Below the pieces are notes generated by a model. It was not told where the DNA came from. It worked only from the letters and a program-made list of their open reading frames with translations, and searched no databases. A DNA stretch of 41,498 nucleotides, from NCBI GenBank assembly GCA_023512255.1, contig JAILZY010000028.1, positions 1 through 41,498 of the forward strand, written 5' to 3'. This DNA comes from a bacterium (GTDB lineage: Bacteria > SZUA-182 > DTGQ01). Below, in pieces: positions 15,870 to 24,334 of this stretch (its first letter is position 1; the number at the start of each line of letters is the position of its first letter). A program made the translations under genes and the position numbers.

Positions 15870-17855
15870 CTACCGGACCCTTACTCTTACATAGTTGCTT
15901 TTGACCTTATTCTTCTCAATCCATAAATATTTGACTCCTTGATAGCCGGAAGGTATAGCGGCTTTAAATTTTATTGCCGTGTTGCTCCAGCTCCTTACCT
16001 GGCTTTGCAAAATACCCTTGCCCAGATCAGGGTCCTGCGCTTCCGATTCTGAGCCGATGCGCACTTCTCCTCCGCTTCTGCTGGTACCGAAATTAAGCCC
16101 GTATATCATGATCAGTCCATTGTCTTTGATCCAGACAGGTGACACTTTGTAAACAATGGGACTCTTACTCAGCTCAAAATATACCGGATCGGCTGCTATC
16201 ACCTGGAAAATCGTATCCTCGCTGTCATAAGTTCCATTGCCGTTATTGTCGCCGAAATAGATGGCTTTAACGTAAACGGCCCATTTACCCGAAGCCAGTC
16301 CTTCGGGTTTTAAGACAGTTGCTTCACCGGGGTCGAGGACAAAGTTGCGGCTACCGGTTGAAGGATCTACGCTATCGGTAAAGAAATCGTAAAATCTTAC
16401 TTCAAAGGAGGAATCCGTCCAGCTTCGATAATTGAGAGCCGTATAGGTACCTTGTGAGGCGACAAAATCGACAACGCGGTAGACACCATGATAGCCATCG
16501 CTGAATATCTCTGTTTGATTAGCGCCAAAATTGACGCCTAAGATCCGAATCCAGGTACCGCATGGCCCAGAAGAGGGTTCTGTTTTAAGGGGAGGAGGAT
16601 AGTCTTCCAGAGTGAAGACTCTCTCATTACTTTCACCTGTCGGCGTTACGACCTTTATCTTGTAATTCGCTTTCGGAAGGAGCGTCCAGCAGGGAATTTC
16701 AAACTCAATGAGTGTATCCGCCCAGGAATAGATAGGCATATCGATCCACTCAGAGGAATATTGAGACTCAACCAATAGCTTTACGCTATATCCTCTTAAA
16801 TGTTCTTCTCCAAAATGTTGCCCTCGCAGGGTCACGATAGCTCCGCAAGCACTATGGGCAGGCTGAATACCTGTTTCATCCAGCTCAATTTCAGGCGACA
16901 AGGCTGGAGGAACGGGAGCTTCAGCAATAATAACATATCCATGGCATCCGAAGCACTGTTCATTGGCCGAAAACCCCCGGTAGCGAACTGGATTGACATC
17001 CGAAGGATCGCTGTTGCCTCCTACGTGAAAACCTGCTGCCTCCCAGCCATTGGTATTATCGACATGGGGACTAATGCTATGGATGCTTTCTATGCTATGG
17101 CAAACCTCGCAGTAGCGAATGAGCAGAGGATTAGAAGGATTCCAGGAGGGATTGTAAGGATCCTGAGCATGGCATCGATAACACTCGGAGGCTACATTAC
17201 CTACAAACCCCATGTGATGGGTATCCATGTTCCCATAAATTTTCTTTCCATACTCATAAAACCCTATGTTTTGACCCTGGCAGTCGAGATGGTCAAATGT
17301 CGATGGGTGGCCGGGATTTTGAGGATCTCCCGTAGTCGAAACCTCTTGCTTCCAGTGGCAATTATCGCACGAGAATGGAGTGGGAGTTACGATCGAGGGC
17401 GGATAGAGGCTGGAGTCCCGCAAGGGATTAATTTCGGCGATCAGGTTCGGACTATGGCACGTAACACAGTTTGCCGAGCCTGACATATCGGTATTATGGT
17501 GCCAGCCATTGGTGAGAAGATCATCCTCACTCGCGCTATGGCAACCACTGGTCGTGCAGTTCCTTTCGACAACTATTCCCCCGGGAATCTTCCTCGGATG
17601 GCAGCGAATACAATTGCGGTCGGCAATTACCGTTGGAGTGGCATGATGCCTGTCAGCCAAGCTGTTACCATGACAGCTTCGGCAGTCATTTTGGGATAAC
17701 TCACTATAAATCGTATCATAAATACCAATTTCCTGTGGCACGTAATCCATGGATGGCTTAGGACGATTATAGTCCTCTAATGCCAAAAGGATGCTCCGGC
17801 TACAGAAAATAATGAGTATCATTACTGCTAACCCTAAAAACCTTTTCCTACTCAT
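15870..17855 (-). CDS. Exported octahaem cytochrome c with C-terminal IPT/TIG domains
   Basis: Secreted or envelope electron-transfer protein, 661 residues. An N-terminal hydrophobic signal (MSRKRFLGLAVMILII) is followed by seven CXXCH sites (58, 82, 130, 163, 225, 249, 301) and one CX4CH (100-106), all within residues 58-305. The remaining 350 residues form about three IPT/TIG immunoglobulin-like domains, marked by VTLRGQHFG, IRILGVNFG and IMIYGLNFG. IPT domains are common in extracellular proteins, so a surface location is plausible. Start: ATG at 17855, 7 nt after AAGGAG; a GTG at 17903 would add 16 residues but has no signal. It follows the TorD-type chaperone gene and the Mo enzyme, so it may carry their electrons. 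Confidence 0.9.
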   Translation of the reverse strand: MSRKRFLGLAVMILIIFCSRSILLALEDYNRPKPSMDYVPQEIGIYDTIYSELSQNDCRSCHGNSLADRHHATPTVIADRNCIRCHPRKIPGGIVVERNCTTSGCHSASEDDLLTNGWHHNTDMSGSANCVTCHSPNLIAEINPLRDSSLYPPSIVTPTPFSCDNCHWKQEVSTTGDPQNPGHPSTFDHLDCQGQNIGFYEYGKKIYGNMDTHHMGFVGNVASECYRCHAQDPYNPSWNPSNPLLIRYCEVCHSIESIHSISPHVDNTNGWEAAGFHVGGNSDPSDVNPVRYRGFSANEQCFGCHGYVIIAEAPVPPALSPEIELDETGIQPAHSACGAIVTLRGQHFGEEHLRGYSVKLLVESQYSSEWIDMPIYSWADTLIEFEIPCWTLLPKANYKIKVVTPTGESNERVFTLEDYPPPLKTEPSSGPCGTWIRILGVNFGANQTEIFSDGYHGVYRVVDFVASQGTYTALNYRSWTDSSFEVRFYDFFTDSVDPSTGSRNFVLDPGEATVLKPEGLASGKWAVYVKAIYFGDNNGNGTYDSEDTIFQVIAADPVYFELSKSPIVYKVSPVWIKDNGLIMIYGLNFGTSRSGGEVRIGSESEAQDPDLGKGILQSQVRSWSNTAIKFKAAIPSGYQGVKYLWIEKNKVKSNYVRVRVR

Positions 17856-17903
17856 AACCTTTCTCCTTAGTAACCTAATAATACCTAGTCTCTTGTTTAG
17901 CAC

Positions 17904-18623
17904 CTAGGTCAAAGAGGATTTGCACGTCAGCCTTTCAGCTTCCGAATGCAAAAATGCTTTGGTCACATAACTGAATTCACGGTAAAAAACGGACTTGCTG
18001 CCGGAGGATATTACCTTGTCAAGGAATAGAGGTGCCCATTTCGTCAGATGATTCAGAAGAAATCTCTCCCGAATAGACGACATTTTAGATGCCCGTTCCA
18101 TGTCAAGGGTGCTTTTTCCTTCTCCCGCACTCATCCCCCTGGCCTTTAGCTCTTCCCATATCAGGTACCATACGAATTCAGCTTCAGCGGCGAAATGGTC
18201 AGGAATATCCTTGAACCCCTCCGATACCTTGAGACCGGCTTCCATATAGAGCTTTACCGCTTCCCTCGTGGTATCCCCCCAGACCATCCCCTCACTTTCC
18301 AGATATAGGGATCCGTAAGGCGGGGCCGGTACCTTAGGTCGGGCGGTAATGAAAAGAGCCGTATATTCCTTTTTAAGCTCAAGCCACGCCTCCTCTTTGG
18401 TATGCTTTTGCCTCCATTGCCTTATCCTCTCAAAATGCTCCGAAGGCTCAATTCCTGATAAGCGATACAGAGGAAGATGCCTTTCCATCTCTCCGCTATC
18501 CAAAAGAGTCAGCAGCTCTTCCTCCGGGTAGTAAAAACAGCGGGTAATATCAGCATAAACTACCATCCCGGCTGCCAGATGCTGCTCATACTCTTCAAGA
18601 ACTTGATCATCTGTCATGCACAT
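17904..18623 (-). CDS. TorD/DmsD-family chaperone for the molybdoenzyme
   Basis: Cytoplasmic chaperone, 239 residues, mostly helical, with the family hallmark YTALFITARPKVPAPPYGSL followed by a GFKDIPDHFAAEAEFVWYLI stretch (the E-P-D-H-E-L-like signature). Such proteins bind the Tat signal of Mo oxidoreductases and hold export until cofactor is inserted. The gene starts 2 nt after the stop of the molybdoenzyme gene, with GGAAGG 8 nt before the ATG inside that gene's end. This is a tight translational coupling that identifies its client. Confidence 0.9.
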   Translation of the reverse strand: MCMTDDQVLEEYEQHLAAGMVVYADITRCFYYPEEELLTLLDSGEMERHLPLYRLSGIEPSEHFERIRQWRQKHTKEEAWLELKKEYTALFITARPKVPAPPYGSLYLESEGMVWGDTTREAVKLYMEAGLKVSEGFKDIPDHFAAEAEFVWYLIWEELKARGMSAGEGKSTLDMERASKMSSIRERFLLNHLTKWAPLFLDKVISSGSKSVFYREFSYVTKAFLHSEAERLTCKSSLT

Positions 18624-18625
18624 AA

Positions 18626-20965
18626 CTAAGCCTTCCCCAGTATCCTGATAACCGTATCCAGGATAGCACTGCCCATGGCCGCATTGTAGGGATAGCGCCT
18701 CAAAGACTCCGATACAGTACTCTCAGGCAATAAGTCGCCATCATTGATCCCTTTGTTAAAGGCCACTCTCAGATTCCTATTGAAATGACCATAACCATGC
18801 TCGGTCATGACCGTATCCGGCCTTATCCCCTTAATTACCTTGACTCTTATCTTTAAGGTCTTGCCTGTCGGCGAGGAAATCCAGGCATAGTCACCCGTTT
18901 TTAATCCGAACATGGCTGCGGCGTCAGGATGTATATAAAGCAGATTCTCCGGCTGCAGGTCCATGATCAGGTAATCGTTGCGGTTCTTGTTCATCCTGTG
19001 GTAGGGAGTGTGATTGGTGACCACGTAAAATTCATCCGCAGCGCTTCGTTCGGTCAGTTTGGGATGCCAGACAGGCATGGGCTCATGGCCGTCTTGTGCC
19101 AACCTTTGAGAGTATAACTCTATCTTTTTGGATGGCGTGCCAAGGTTGGCCAGGTTTTGGGGTATGGGCGGATATACTTTATTTTCCCAGATGCCGTTAT
19201 GCGCTCTCAGCCAGGCTACCGGATCTTCGGTCGGGCCGAGGCCGATCACGTTCCGCATCCTTTGCAGGTTCAGGGTCCCCCAATCGATATCGAATTGCCC
19301 TGGCCACAGCTTATTCAGAATGCCGTTCACCATAGCGCTAAAGCCCTTCCTGTCCCACAGAGCGCCCACACCATCTCTGAGATACATTCGATTCCACAGG
19401 GAGTGCTGATCGGTTGTGCCAAAATTATTCTTTATTTCCACCCACCACGTCTCCGGCAGAACCACATCGGCCAGCCACCCGATATTACTAGGGATGGTAT
19501 CGATAACGACTAGAAAGATATCCGGATTACACAGCTCGGCAACAAGGGTATCGGGATTGGGGAAGCTGTGAGAGTCGTAACTATGGGAAATTATTACCTT
19601 GACTGGGTAGGAGGGTGTTCCGTCGGGGAATGGCTCTCCTAATCTTGCTCTTCTCAGGCCATCGGCTAGATGGCTGAAGTTTCCTTTGCTCTTTTTCCCT
19701 CCGCCAATGGCCTTGGTCACAGAGGGAAATAGATGCTGCCCATCAACCCTTATGTTTCCATCCTTTGGCGGATAATTAACCTTGCTCGGAGCAAAGGCCG
19801 CAAGCGAAGGCGGAGTAGCCGGCATGCGGGGGATCCAAAAACCACCGACCCGTTCAAAGGCTCCAACCAGGGCATTGAGGATAATCTGCGCCTGACAGAA
19901 AGAGAAGCTGTTGGCATAGAGAGGACCGCCTACATCCCTCTTATAGGCAGGGGAAAGCGGTCGCTCCGAAGCAGCGAATTCACGGGCAATCCGCCTGATA
20001 TCATCCGCCGGAATGCCGCAGATGCTCTCGGCCCACTCAGGGGTATATCCCTGACTGTTGACATGAGCCGCCAACTCGTCAAAACCATAGCAATAGCTTG
20101 ACACATAAGCGGCATTGTAGAGATTCTCGTTGATGATTACCTGGATCATGGCCAGGACCACCGCCAGGTCGGTTCCCGGTTTAATGGCAAACCACTCATC
20201 AGCCATATTGGCCGTAACCGAAAGCCTGGGATCAAAGACCACAATCTTGGCACCTTTTCCCCTAGCCGCCAGGAAGCCATTCAATTGGGCCATCTTCGAC
20301 TTGCCCGGCATATCGTAACCAAAGCAGAGAAGATAGGTAGCCTCTTCGAGCTCAAGCGTTCTGCTCTTGTTTACGCCAAGGGTCGCCCACCAGGCTACAT
20401 CGTGGGTAATGTAGCAGGTATCCACATGGCACACCTGATTGGGCGTTCCGATGGCATCGACAAAATGCATCGGGACCTCTGTGGGTCGCAGCAGACCTAA
20501 AACAAATCTTGGCCCCACAGTGTCGATTGCATTCCGGATCCTTTCGGCAATCAGAGTGAAGGCCTCATCCCAGCTAATAGCCACCCAGCCCGGGTCTTCA
20601 TCCTTGCCCTTATTCAGGTTAGTCCTCTTAAGCGGCTTTTTCAGCAAGTCAGGATCGTAGAGATTGCGCATGGCTGACTGCCCCTTGACACAGATTTTCC
20701 CCTGGCCGCCGCTGCTGAGCTCATCAGCTGGATTTCCACTTATCTCTTTAACTACCCCGTCTACCAGCTTGAGGATCACTCCACAGTTGTTGTCGCAGGT
20801 GCCGCACATGCTGTATTTGAACTCGGTCGGCAGATAATAAGCGTATGCCTCGCCGCCTTGCAAGATATTAAAAGCTTTCATGGTATGGCTGAGCAGAGGG
20901 GATACGGTGATGGAAAGCCCCCCTATTCCTGCCCACTTTAAAAAATCACGTCTTCTAATAGCCAT
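18626..20965 (-). CDS. Tat-exported molybdopterin oxidoreductase, PsrA/PhsA/ArrA-like catalytic subunit
   Basis: Catalytic subunit of the DMSO-reductase superfamily, 779 residues. The twin-arginine signal is MAIRRRDFLKW. An N-terminal [4Fe-4S] site uses C54, C57, C61 and C92. C184 (in HVDTCYITHDV) aligns with the Cys that ligates Mo or W in polysulfide, thiosulfate and arsenate reductases. The C-terminal pterin-binding part has NHTPYHRMNKNRND and LLYIHPDAAAMFGLKTGDYA. Length fits PsrA/PhsA better than ArrA or TtrA, but sequence alone does not fix the substrate (polysulfide, thiosulfate, arsenic or selenium oxyanions). It is coupled to its chaperone gene and has an Fe-S partner upstream; no NrfD-type membrane subunit is present. 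Start: ATG 20965 after GAAAGGG. Confidence 0.93.
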   Translation of the reverse strand: MAIRRRDFLKWAGIGGLSITVSPLLSHTMKAFNILQGGEAYAYYLPTEFKYSMCGTCDNNCGVILKLVDGVVKEISGNPADELSSGGQGKICVKGQSAMRNLYDPDLLKKPLKRTNLNKGKDEDPGWVAISWDEAFTLIAERIRNAIDTVGPRFVLGLLRPTEVPMHFVDAIGTPNQVCHVDTCYITHDVAWWATLGVNKSRTLELEEATYLLCFGYDMPGKSKMAQLNGFLAARGKGAKIVVFDPRLSVTANMADEWFAIKPGTDLAVVLAMIQVIINENLYNAAYVSSYCYGFDELAAHVNSQGYTPEWAESICGIPADDIRRIAREFAASERPLSPAYKRDVGGPLYANSFSFCQAQIILNALVGAFERVGGFWIPRMPATPPSLAAFAPSKVNYPPKDGNIRVDGQHLFPSVTKAIGGGKKSKGNFSHLADGLRRARLGEPFPDGTPSYPVKVIISHSYDSHSFPNPDTLVAELCNPDIFLVVIDTIPSNIGWLADVVLPETWWVEIKNNFGTTDQHSLWNRMYLRDGVGALWDRKGFSAMVNGILNKLWPGQFDIDWGTLNLQRMRNVIGLGPTEDPVAWLRAHNGIWENKVYPPIPQNLANLGTPSKKIELYSQRLAQDGHEPMPVWHPKLTERSAADEFYVVTNHTPYHRMNKNRNDYLIMDLQPENLLYIHPDAAAMFGLKTGDYAWISSPTGKTLKIRVKVIKGIRPDTVMTEHGYGHFNRNLRVAFNKGINDGDLLPESTVSESLRRYPYNAAMGSAILDTVIRILGKA

Positions 20966-21186
20966 GATTAATACCCTTTCTCAAAATATTTACAGTCATT
21001 TGAGCAGTCGCGAAGACTTCCCAGCGCGCTCTTGTCAGGCTGACTGACTTAAAAATTTACATGTTAAGCAAAAATCACTTCCGCCTCCCATGCCTTGATA
21101 TGCTGAAGAAGAAACTCCGCGGATACTCAATTACTTGACTGATTTCAATCTCTTCCAAAAACCTTCATCAAAACTGAACACTCTTC

Positions 21187-21855
21187 CTACCTGCCGATCA
21201 AAAGGCTATAAGCGCTGAGACTCTCGGTGAGTATCCAGAGCACTGACGTATTCCCACACGGCCCATTCTGGCCAGGATAAAGACGAGCGTTCGGATATTT
21301 GGGTAATAAATCATTCAATCTCTCATAAGCCTTCTGAACCATCACACTATAGTCTCCAAAGGAGATAGCTCCGGTTGGACATGCATCCGCACAGGCAGTT
21401 GCTCTCCCGCTGCCATCGCTTATCCTGTTAAAGCAGAGCGTGCACTTTCTCATCTTACCAAGTTCCTGATTGAACTTTGGAACCTGGTATATGCAGGCCC
21501 TTTCGCAAGGCCGGGTACGGCACCTACTGGGATTGCATTTGTTTCCCATAATGACTACGGCGCCCGTCGGTTTTATCTCAATAGCTTTGAGTGGGCATAC
21601 TTTTGCACAAATAGGGTATTGGCAGTGCCTGCACTGATCCTTGAAAAACAGCAGGCTTATCTTTCCACTACCATTCTGGTGCTCATAGTCTTTCACCACC
21701 GTGTATCTAGTGCCAGTGAGCCTGGGCGGCAAATCACATCTTCCCTCCTGCATGCCCGGCTCGGCCGGAAGATCATTCCACACTTTACAGGCTACCTGGC
21801 AAGCCCGGCAAGATATACATAACGAGCTATCAATCAATAATACCTTTCTGGCCAC
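21187..21855 (-). CDS. Four-cluster ferredoxin-like electron-transfer subunit
   Basis: Beta subunit for the adjacent molybdoenzyme, 222 residues. Sixteen cysteines fall in four groups for four [4Fe-4S] clusters: C13/16/19/23, C75/78/83/87, C107/112/117/121 and C138/141/155/159. The layout matches the PsrB/DmsB/FdnH family, and the segment around LTGTRYTVVKDYEHQNG resembles formate dehydrogenase beta subunits. There is no membrane helix or export signal, so it would travel with the Tat-exported partner. It starts with GTG at 21855; AAGGAG lies 7 nt upstream and sits in a 14-bp perfect tandem duplication (21859-21886), so a second copy of the site lies further up. The molybdoenzyme gene follows after a 221-bp gap. 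Confidence 0.92.
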   Translation of the reverse strand: MARKVLLIDSSLCISCRACQVACKVWNDLPAEPGMQEGRCDLPPRLTGTRYTVVKDYEHQNGSGKISLLFFKDQCRHCQYPICAKVCPLKAIEIKPTGAVVIMGNKCNPSRCRTRPCERACIYQVPKFNQELGKMRKCTLCFNRISDGSGRATACADACPTGAISFGDYSVMVQKAYERLNDLLPKYPNARLYPGQNGPCGNTSVLWILTESLSAYSLLIGR

Positions 21856-21907
21856 TTTCTTACTCCTTCAAACTTACTCCTTCAAATAAGGTTAAGTTAA
21901 ATTTTGA

Positions 21908-21940
21908 CGTTACTACTAATATTGTCTGGCGTTACTACTA
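21908..21940. repeat. 11-bp direct repeat, period 22
   Basis: CGTTACTACTA appears at 21908-21918 and 21930-21940 upstream of the Fe-S gene. It is non-coding and part of the tandem-duplication set. Confidence 0.6.
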
Positions 21941-22025
21941 AATGCCCATACATTTCTCTCCCTTGGACGACTTAACCCCTCTTTCACCTCCTCTTTATGG
22001 TTAACTGATCTTCAGTTAAATGATC

Positions 22026-22586
22026 TCACTTCGTCTGGGGCCTCCGTGAGTATAGAAATTTGTTGAAAATTGTACTTATATGAAGGGAATTGATGAAACA
22101 ACCATTTTCGGAATTAAAAGGTCCTCTTAAAGATGGATCATTAGAAGATGGATCATTATTCGATGAGTCACTGCCTGGAGGATAATTATCCGAAGGACCG
22201 CTATCATCCTTCACGACTATCACTTTGAAAGTGCAGGTGCTGAAGTTGCCAGATGAGTCAATTGCAGTTACCTCAACCTCTGTTGTTCCCAGCGGAAATT
22301 GCGAACCTGGCTCATAGCTGTAAGTCAGCTGAGGAGCAGGGTCTGTGGCATCGATGACTTTCGCCTCATAAAAGACCTCGATTTGGCTGTTTGTAGTTGA
22401 GACGACCTTATCGCCAGGGCATATAATTACCGGCGGATCAGTGTCGTCAAGATAAGGATTGGGTGGGGGAGAAGTAGTGGGTGTGCCGAAGGCATAGAGA
22501 TAGCCATCACAACTTCCGATGTAAATCGTGCCATCCCTCCCTATGGCAGGAGAGGAAAAAACCGCCCCCCGGTCTGGTAATTCCAT
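22026..22586 (-). CDS. C-terminal part of the propeller/HYR protein (frameshifted continuation)
   Basis: This frame picks up where the upstream propeller frame breaks. It begins with the rest of a blade (VFSSPAIGRDGTIYIGS, DGYLYAFGT). It then has a linker and a HYR (hyalin repeat) domain (PPVIICPGDK through GTTEVEVTAIDSSGNFSTC and FKVIVV), and ends in a low-complexity Ser/Asn/Pro tail that includes a 14-bp duplicated DNA segment. The nominal ATG lies inside the previous blade and has no ribosome binding site, so it is not an independent gene. One extra base in the G6 or T6 run at 22556-22570 would fuse it to 22541-23542. Confidence 0.75.
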   Translation of the reverse strand: MELPDRGAVFSSPAIGRDGTIYIGSCDGYLYAFGTPTTSPPPNPYLDDTDPPVIICPGDKVVSTTNSQIEVFYEAKVIDATDPAPQLTYSYEPGSQFPLGTTEVEVTAIDSSGNFSTCTFKVIVVKDDSGPSDNYPPGSDSSNNDPSSNDPSLRGPFNSENGCFINSLHISTIFNKFLYSRRPQTK

Positions 22587-23542
22587 TTCAGGTTGCCATC
22601 CGAATCAAGGGCATAGATGTTGTTATCCCAGCTTCCAATATAGACCGTGCCATCTGCGCCAATAGCCGGTGAGGAATCGATGCTGTCTTCTGCCAGGTAA
22701 CTCCATTTTAAGTTGCCATCTGCATCAAGGGCGTAGATCTTGCCGTCCCTGCTTCCGATGTAGATCGTGCCATCTGCACCAATAGCCGGTGAGGAGTAGC
22801 AGATACTGTCGCCGGTTTGATAACTCCATTTCAGATTACCAGCGGGGTCAAGTGCGTAGACTTTGCCATCCCAGCTTCCAATATAGATCGTGCCATCTGC
22901 GCCAATAGCCGGTGAGGAGTAATAGATACTTCCTTCTTCTGTTTGGTAACTCCATTTCAAGCTGCCATTTGGGTTTAGGGCGTAGATTCTGCCGCTTTCA
23001 CTTCCAAAATAAACAGTGTTATCGGTGCCGATAGCCGGTGAGGAGTAAATGCTGCTCTCTATCTCGTAACTCCATTTCAAAGTGCCGGTTGGATTTAAAG
23101 CATAGAGCTTACCATTATAACCTGCAATATAGACCGTGCCGTCTGCGCCTATGGTCGGTGAGGAATCAATCCAATTATCGATCGAATAGCTCCATCTTAC
23201 GGTCTTGTCCGGGTTAAGGGCGTAAACCTTGGCATAAAAACCTTCACCCTGACTATTGTCGTGGCTGGCGAAATACACTGTGCCGTCTGCGCCTATGGCT
23301 GGTGAGGAAAAAATCCAATCCCCGGCTGAGTATTTCCACTTTAACGTATTATTTTGTGCTCCCGTATATTGACTTTGACCAGTATGCTTTGAATCGTGCC
23401 CCTTGCACGGCCAGTCACTGTTGGCCAGCCCCCCTTTTTCGGCAGCATTTGTCCACCAGCAAGATGCCCACCCCGCTATTAGGATTATGAAAAAAAGAAC
23501 CCGCAGTAATTCAACCAGGACATTAAAACTCTGTCTCCTCAT
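22541..23542 (-). CDS. PQQ-type beta-propeller lipoprotein, N-terminal part of a frameshifted gene
   Basis: An exported protein. The N-terminal hydrophobic stretch ends WASC (C28), a possible lipid attachment. Six to seven repeats of about 37 residues follow, of the type GNLKWSYQT, SSPAIGADGTIYIGS, DGKIYALD. This is the PQQ-like or YncE-type propeller pattern. The frame is lost at YQTGG, just where the next blade continues in the frame of 22026-22586. The joined protein would be about 500 residues with a C-terminal HYR domain. Start: ATG 23542, 9 nt after GAGGAG; an earlier in-frame ATG touches the site. Upstream are a candidate sigma-54 promoter and paired inverted repeats. Confidence 0.82.
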   Translation of the reverse strand: MRRQSFNVLVELLRVLFFIILIAGWASCWWTNAAEKGGLANSDWPCKGHDSKHTGQSQYTGAQNNTLKWKYSAGDWIFSSPAIGADGTVYFASHDNSQGEGFYAKVYALNPDKTVRWSYSIDNWIDSSPTIGADGTVYIAGYNGKLYALNPTGTLKWSYEIESSIYSSPAIGTDNTVYFGSESGRIYALNPNGSLKWSYQTEEGSIYYSSPAIGADGTIYIGSWDGKVYALDPAGNLKWSYQTGDSICYSSPAIGADGTIYIGSRDGKIYALDADGNLKWSYLAEDSIDSSPAIGADGTVYIGSWDNNIYALDSDGNLKWNYQTGGRFFPLLP

Positions 23543-23695
23543 TAACCGCATCTCCTCAGTCTATCCCTTCATTTGATCTTTTCCAAAAGTACCGAATTCT
23601 CAATTCCTCGACGATAAGGCAACTCTCCTCACAAACATAACAGAAACATAACAGGGATAATCTTCCTCGAGAAGAAGAAGTTTGGAAAAAAGGAA

Positions 23696-23711
23696 AGCAA
23701 TTTAGATACCT
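23696..23711 (-). promoter_or_regulatory. Candidate sigma-54 promoter of the propeller gene
   Basis: Read leftwards the sequence is AGGTATCTAAATTGCT, with GG and TTGC at the exact RpoN spacing. It departs from consensus at the first and fourth bases. Transcription would start near 23685, leaving a leader of about 140 nt before the ATG at 23542. Confidence 0.5.
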
Positions 23712-23909
23712 GAGAGATAATATAGATTTTAATACTGATTTGTAGGTCTTTTAGGTCGCAGGTGATAGTTCAATATAATGTTAAAATCAACATAAATAAG
23801 GGATTTATGAAAAATTAATAATAGACAACTTATTGATGGTTAGCTGAAACCATAGGTAGACACGAAGGTAGACAAGAACGATTGCAACATCCTCATAGTC
23901 CATTATGTA

Positions 23910-23942
23910 TTTCAATATCTGAAAAATGTTTCATTTTTGAAA
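23910..23942. promoter_or_regulatory. Paired inverted repeats, candidate activator-binding sites
   Basis: TTTCAATATCTGAAA (23910-23924) and TTTCATTTTTGAAA (23929-23942) share the arms TTTCA/TGAAA. Their centres are about 18.5 bp apart. They lie about 225-255 bp upstream of the predicted transcription start, the usual place for enhancer sites of sigma-54 activators, and such an activator is encoded next door. Confidence 0.5.
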
Positions 23943-24101
23943 TATCATGTGCGAAATATTAACTAATCATAAGGGTTCACAGGCGTAAAATTCTCCTCCC
24001 CCTATCCTAAGCCAATAATACCGAACATGATCAATAAAAGTGCTAAAAATCCTTATGAATTACATAAACTCTTATTTTGATTTCACTACCGGACACTATT
24101 A

Positions 24102-24192
24102 TCATCATTCCCGTCATCATTCCCGCGAAAGTGGTAATTCATGTATGGTTGCAGCGACCCTCTGGATTTACGCCTACGTAGGAATGACATGA
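24102..24192. repeat. Degenerate palindromic repeat of the TCATTCCCGCG type
   Basis: The left arm near 24115-24140 (TCATTCCCGCGAAAGTGG then TAATTCA) and the right arm near 24161-24190 (TGGATTTACGCC, TAGGAATGACA) are diverged inverted repeats. The pattern resembles the widespread short palindromic elements with TCATTCCCGCGAAAGCGGGA-like arms. A perfect 12-bp tandem, TCATCATTCCCG, covers 24102-24125. Confidence 0.5.
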
Positions 24193-24266
24193 AATGCCTT
24201 ACAGGCAGATACAAAACCGGAAGATAAAATGTGTTCGCTAGTAAGATTTTGATAAAGAAGGTGCGG

Positions 24267-24334
24267 AAGCTCAGTTAATAGCCAGGCTGGTTTAAGCTCG
24301 GTTAATGGCCAGGCTGGTTTAGCCAGGCTGGTTT
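24267..24334. repeat. Two and a half tandem copies of a 27-bp unit
   Basis: Copies at 24267-24293 and 24294-24320 (25 of 27 identical) and a 14-bp partial copy at 24321-24334 share GCCAGGCTGGTTT. The last copy reaches the stop codon of the activator gene. This is the longest unit among the window's tandem duplications. Confidence 0.8.
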
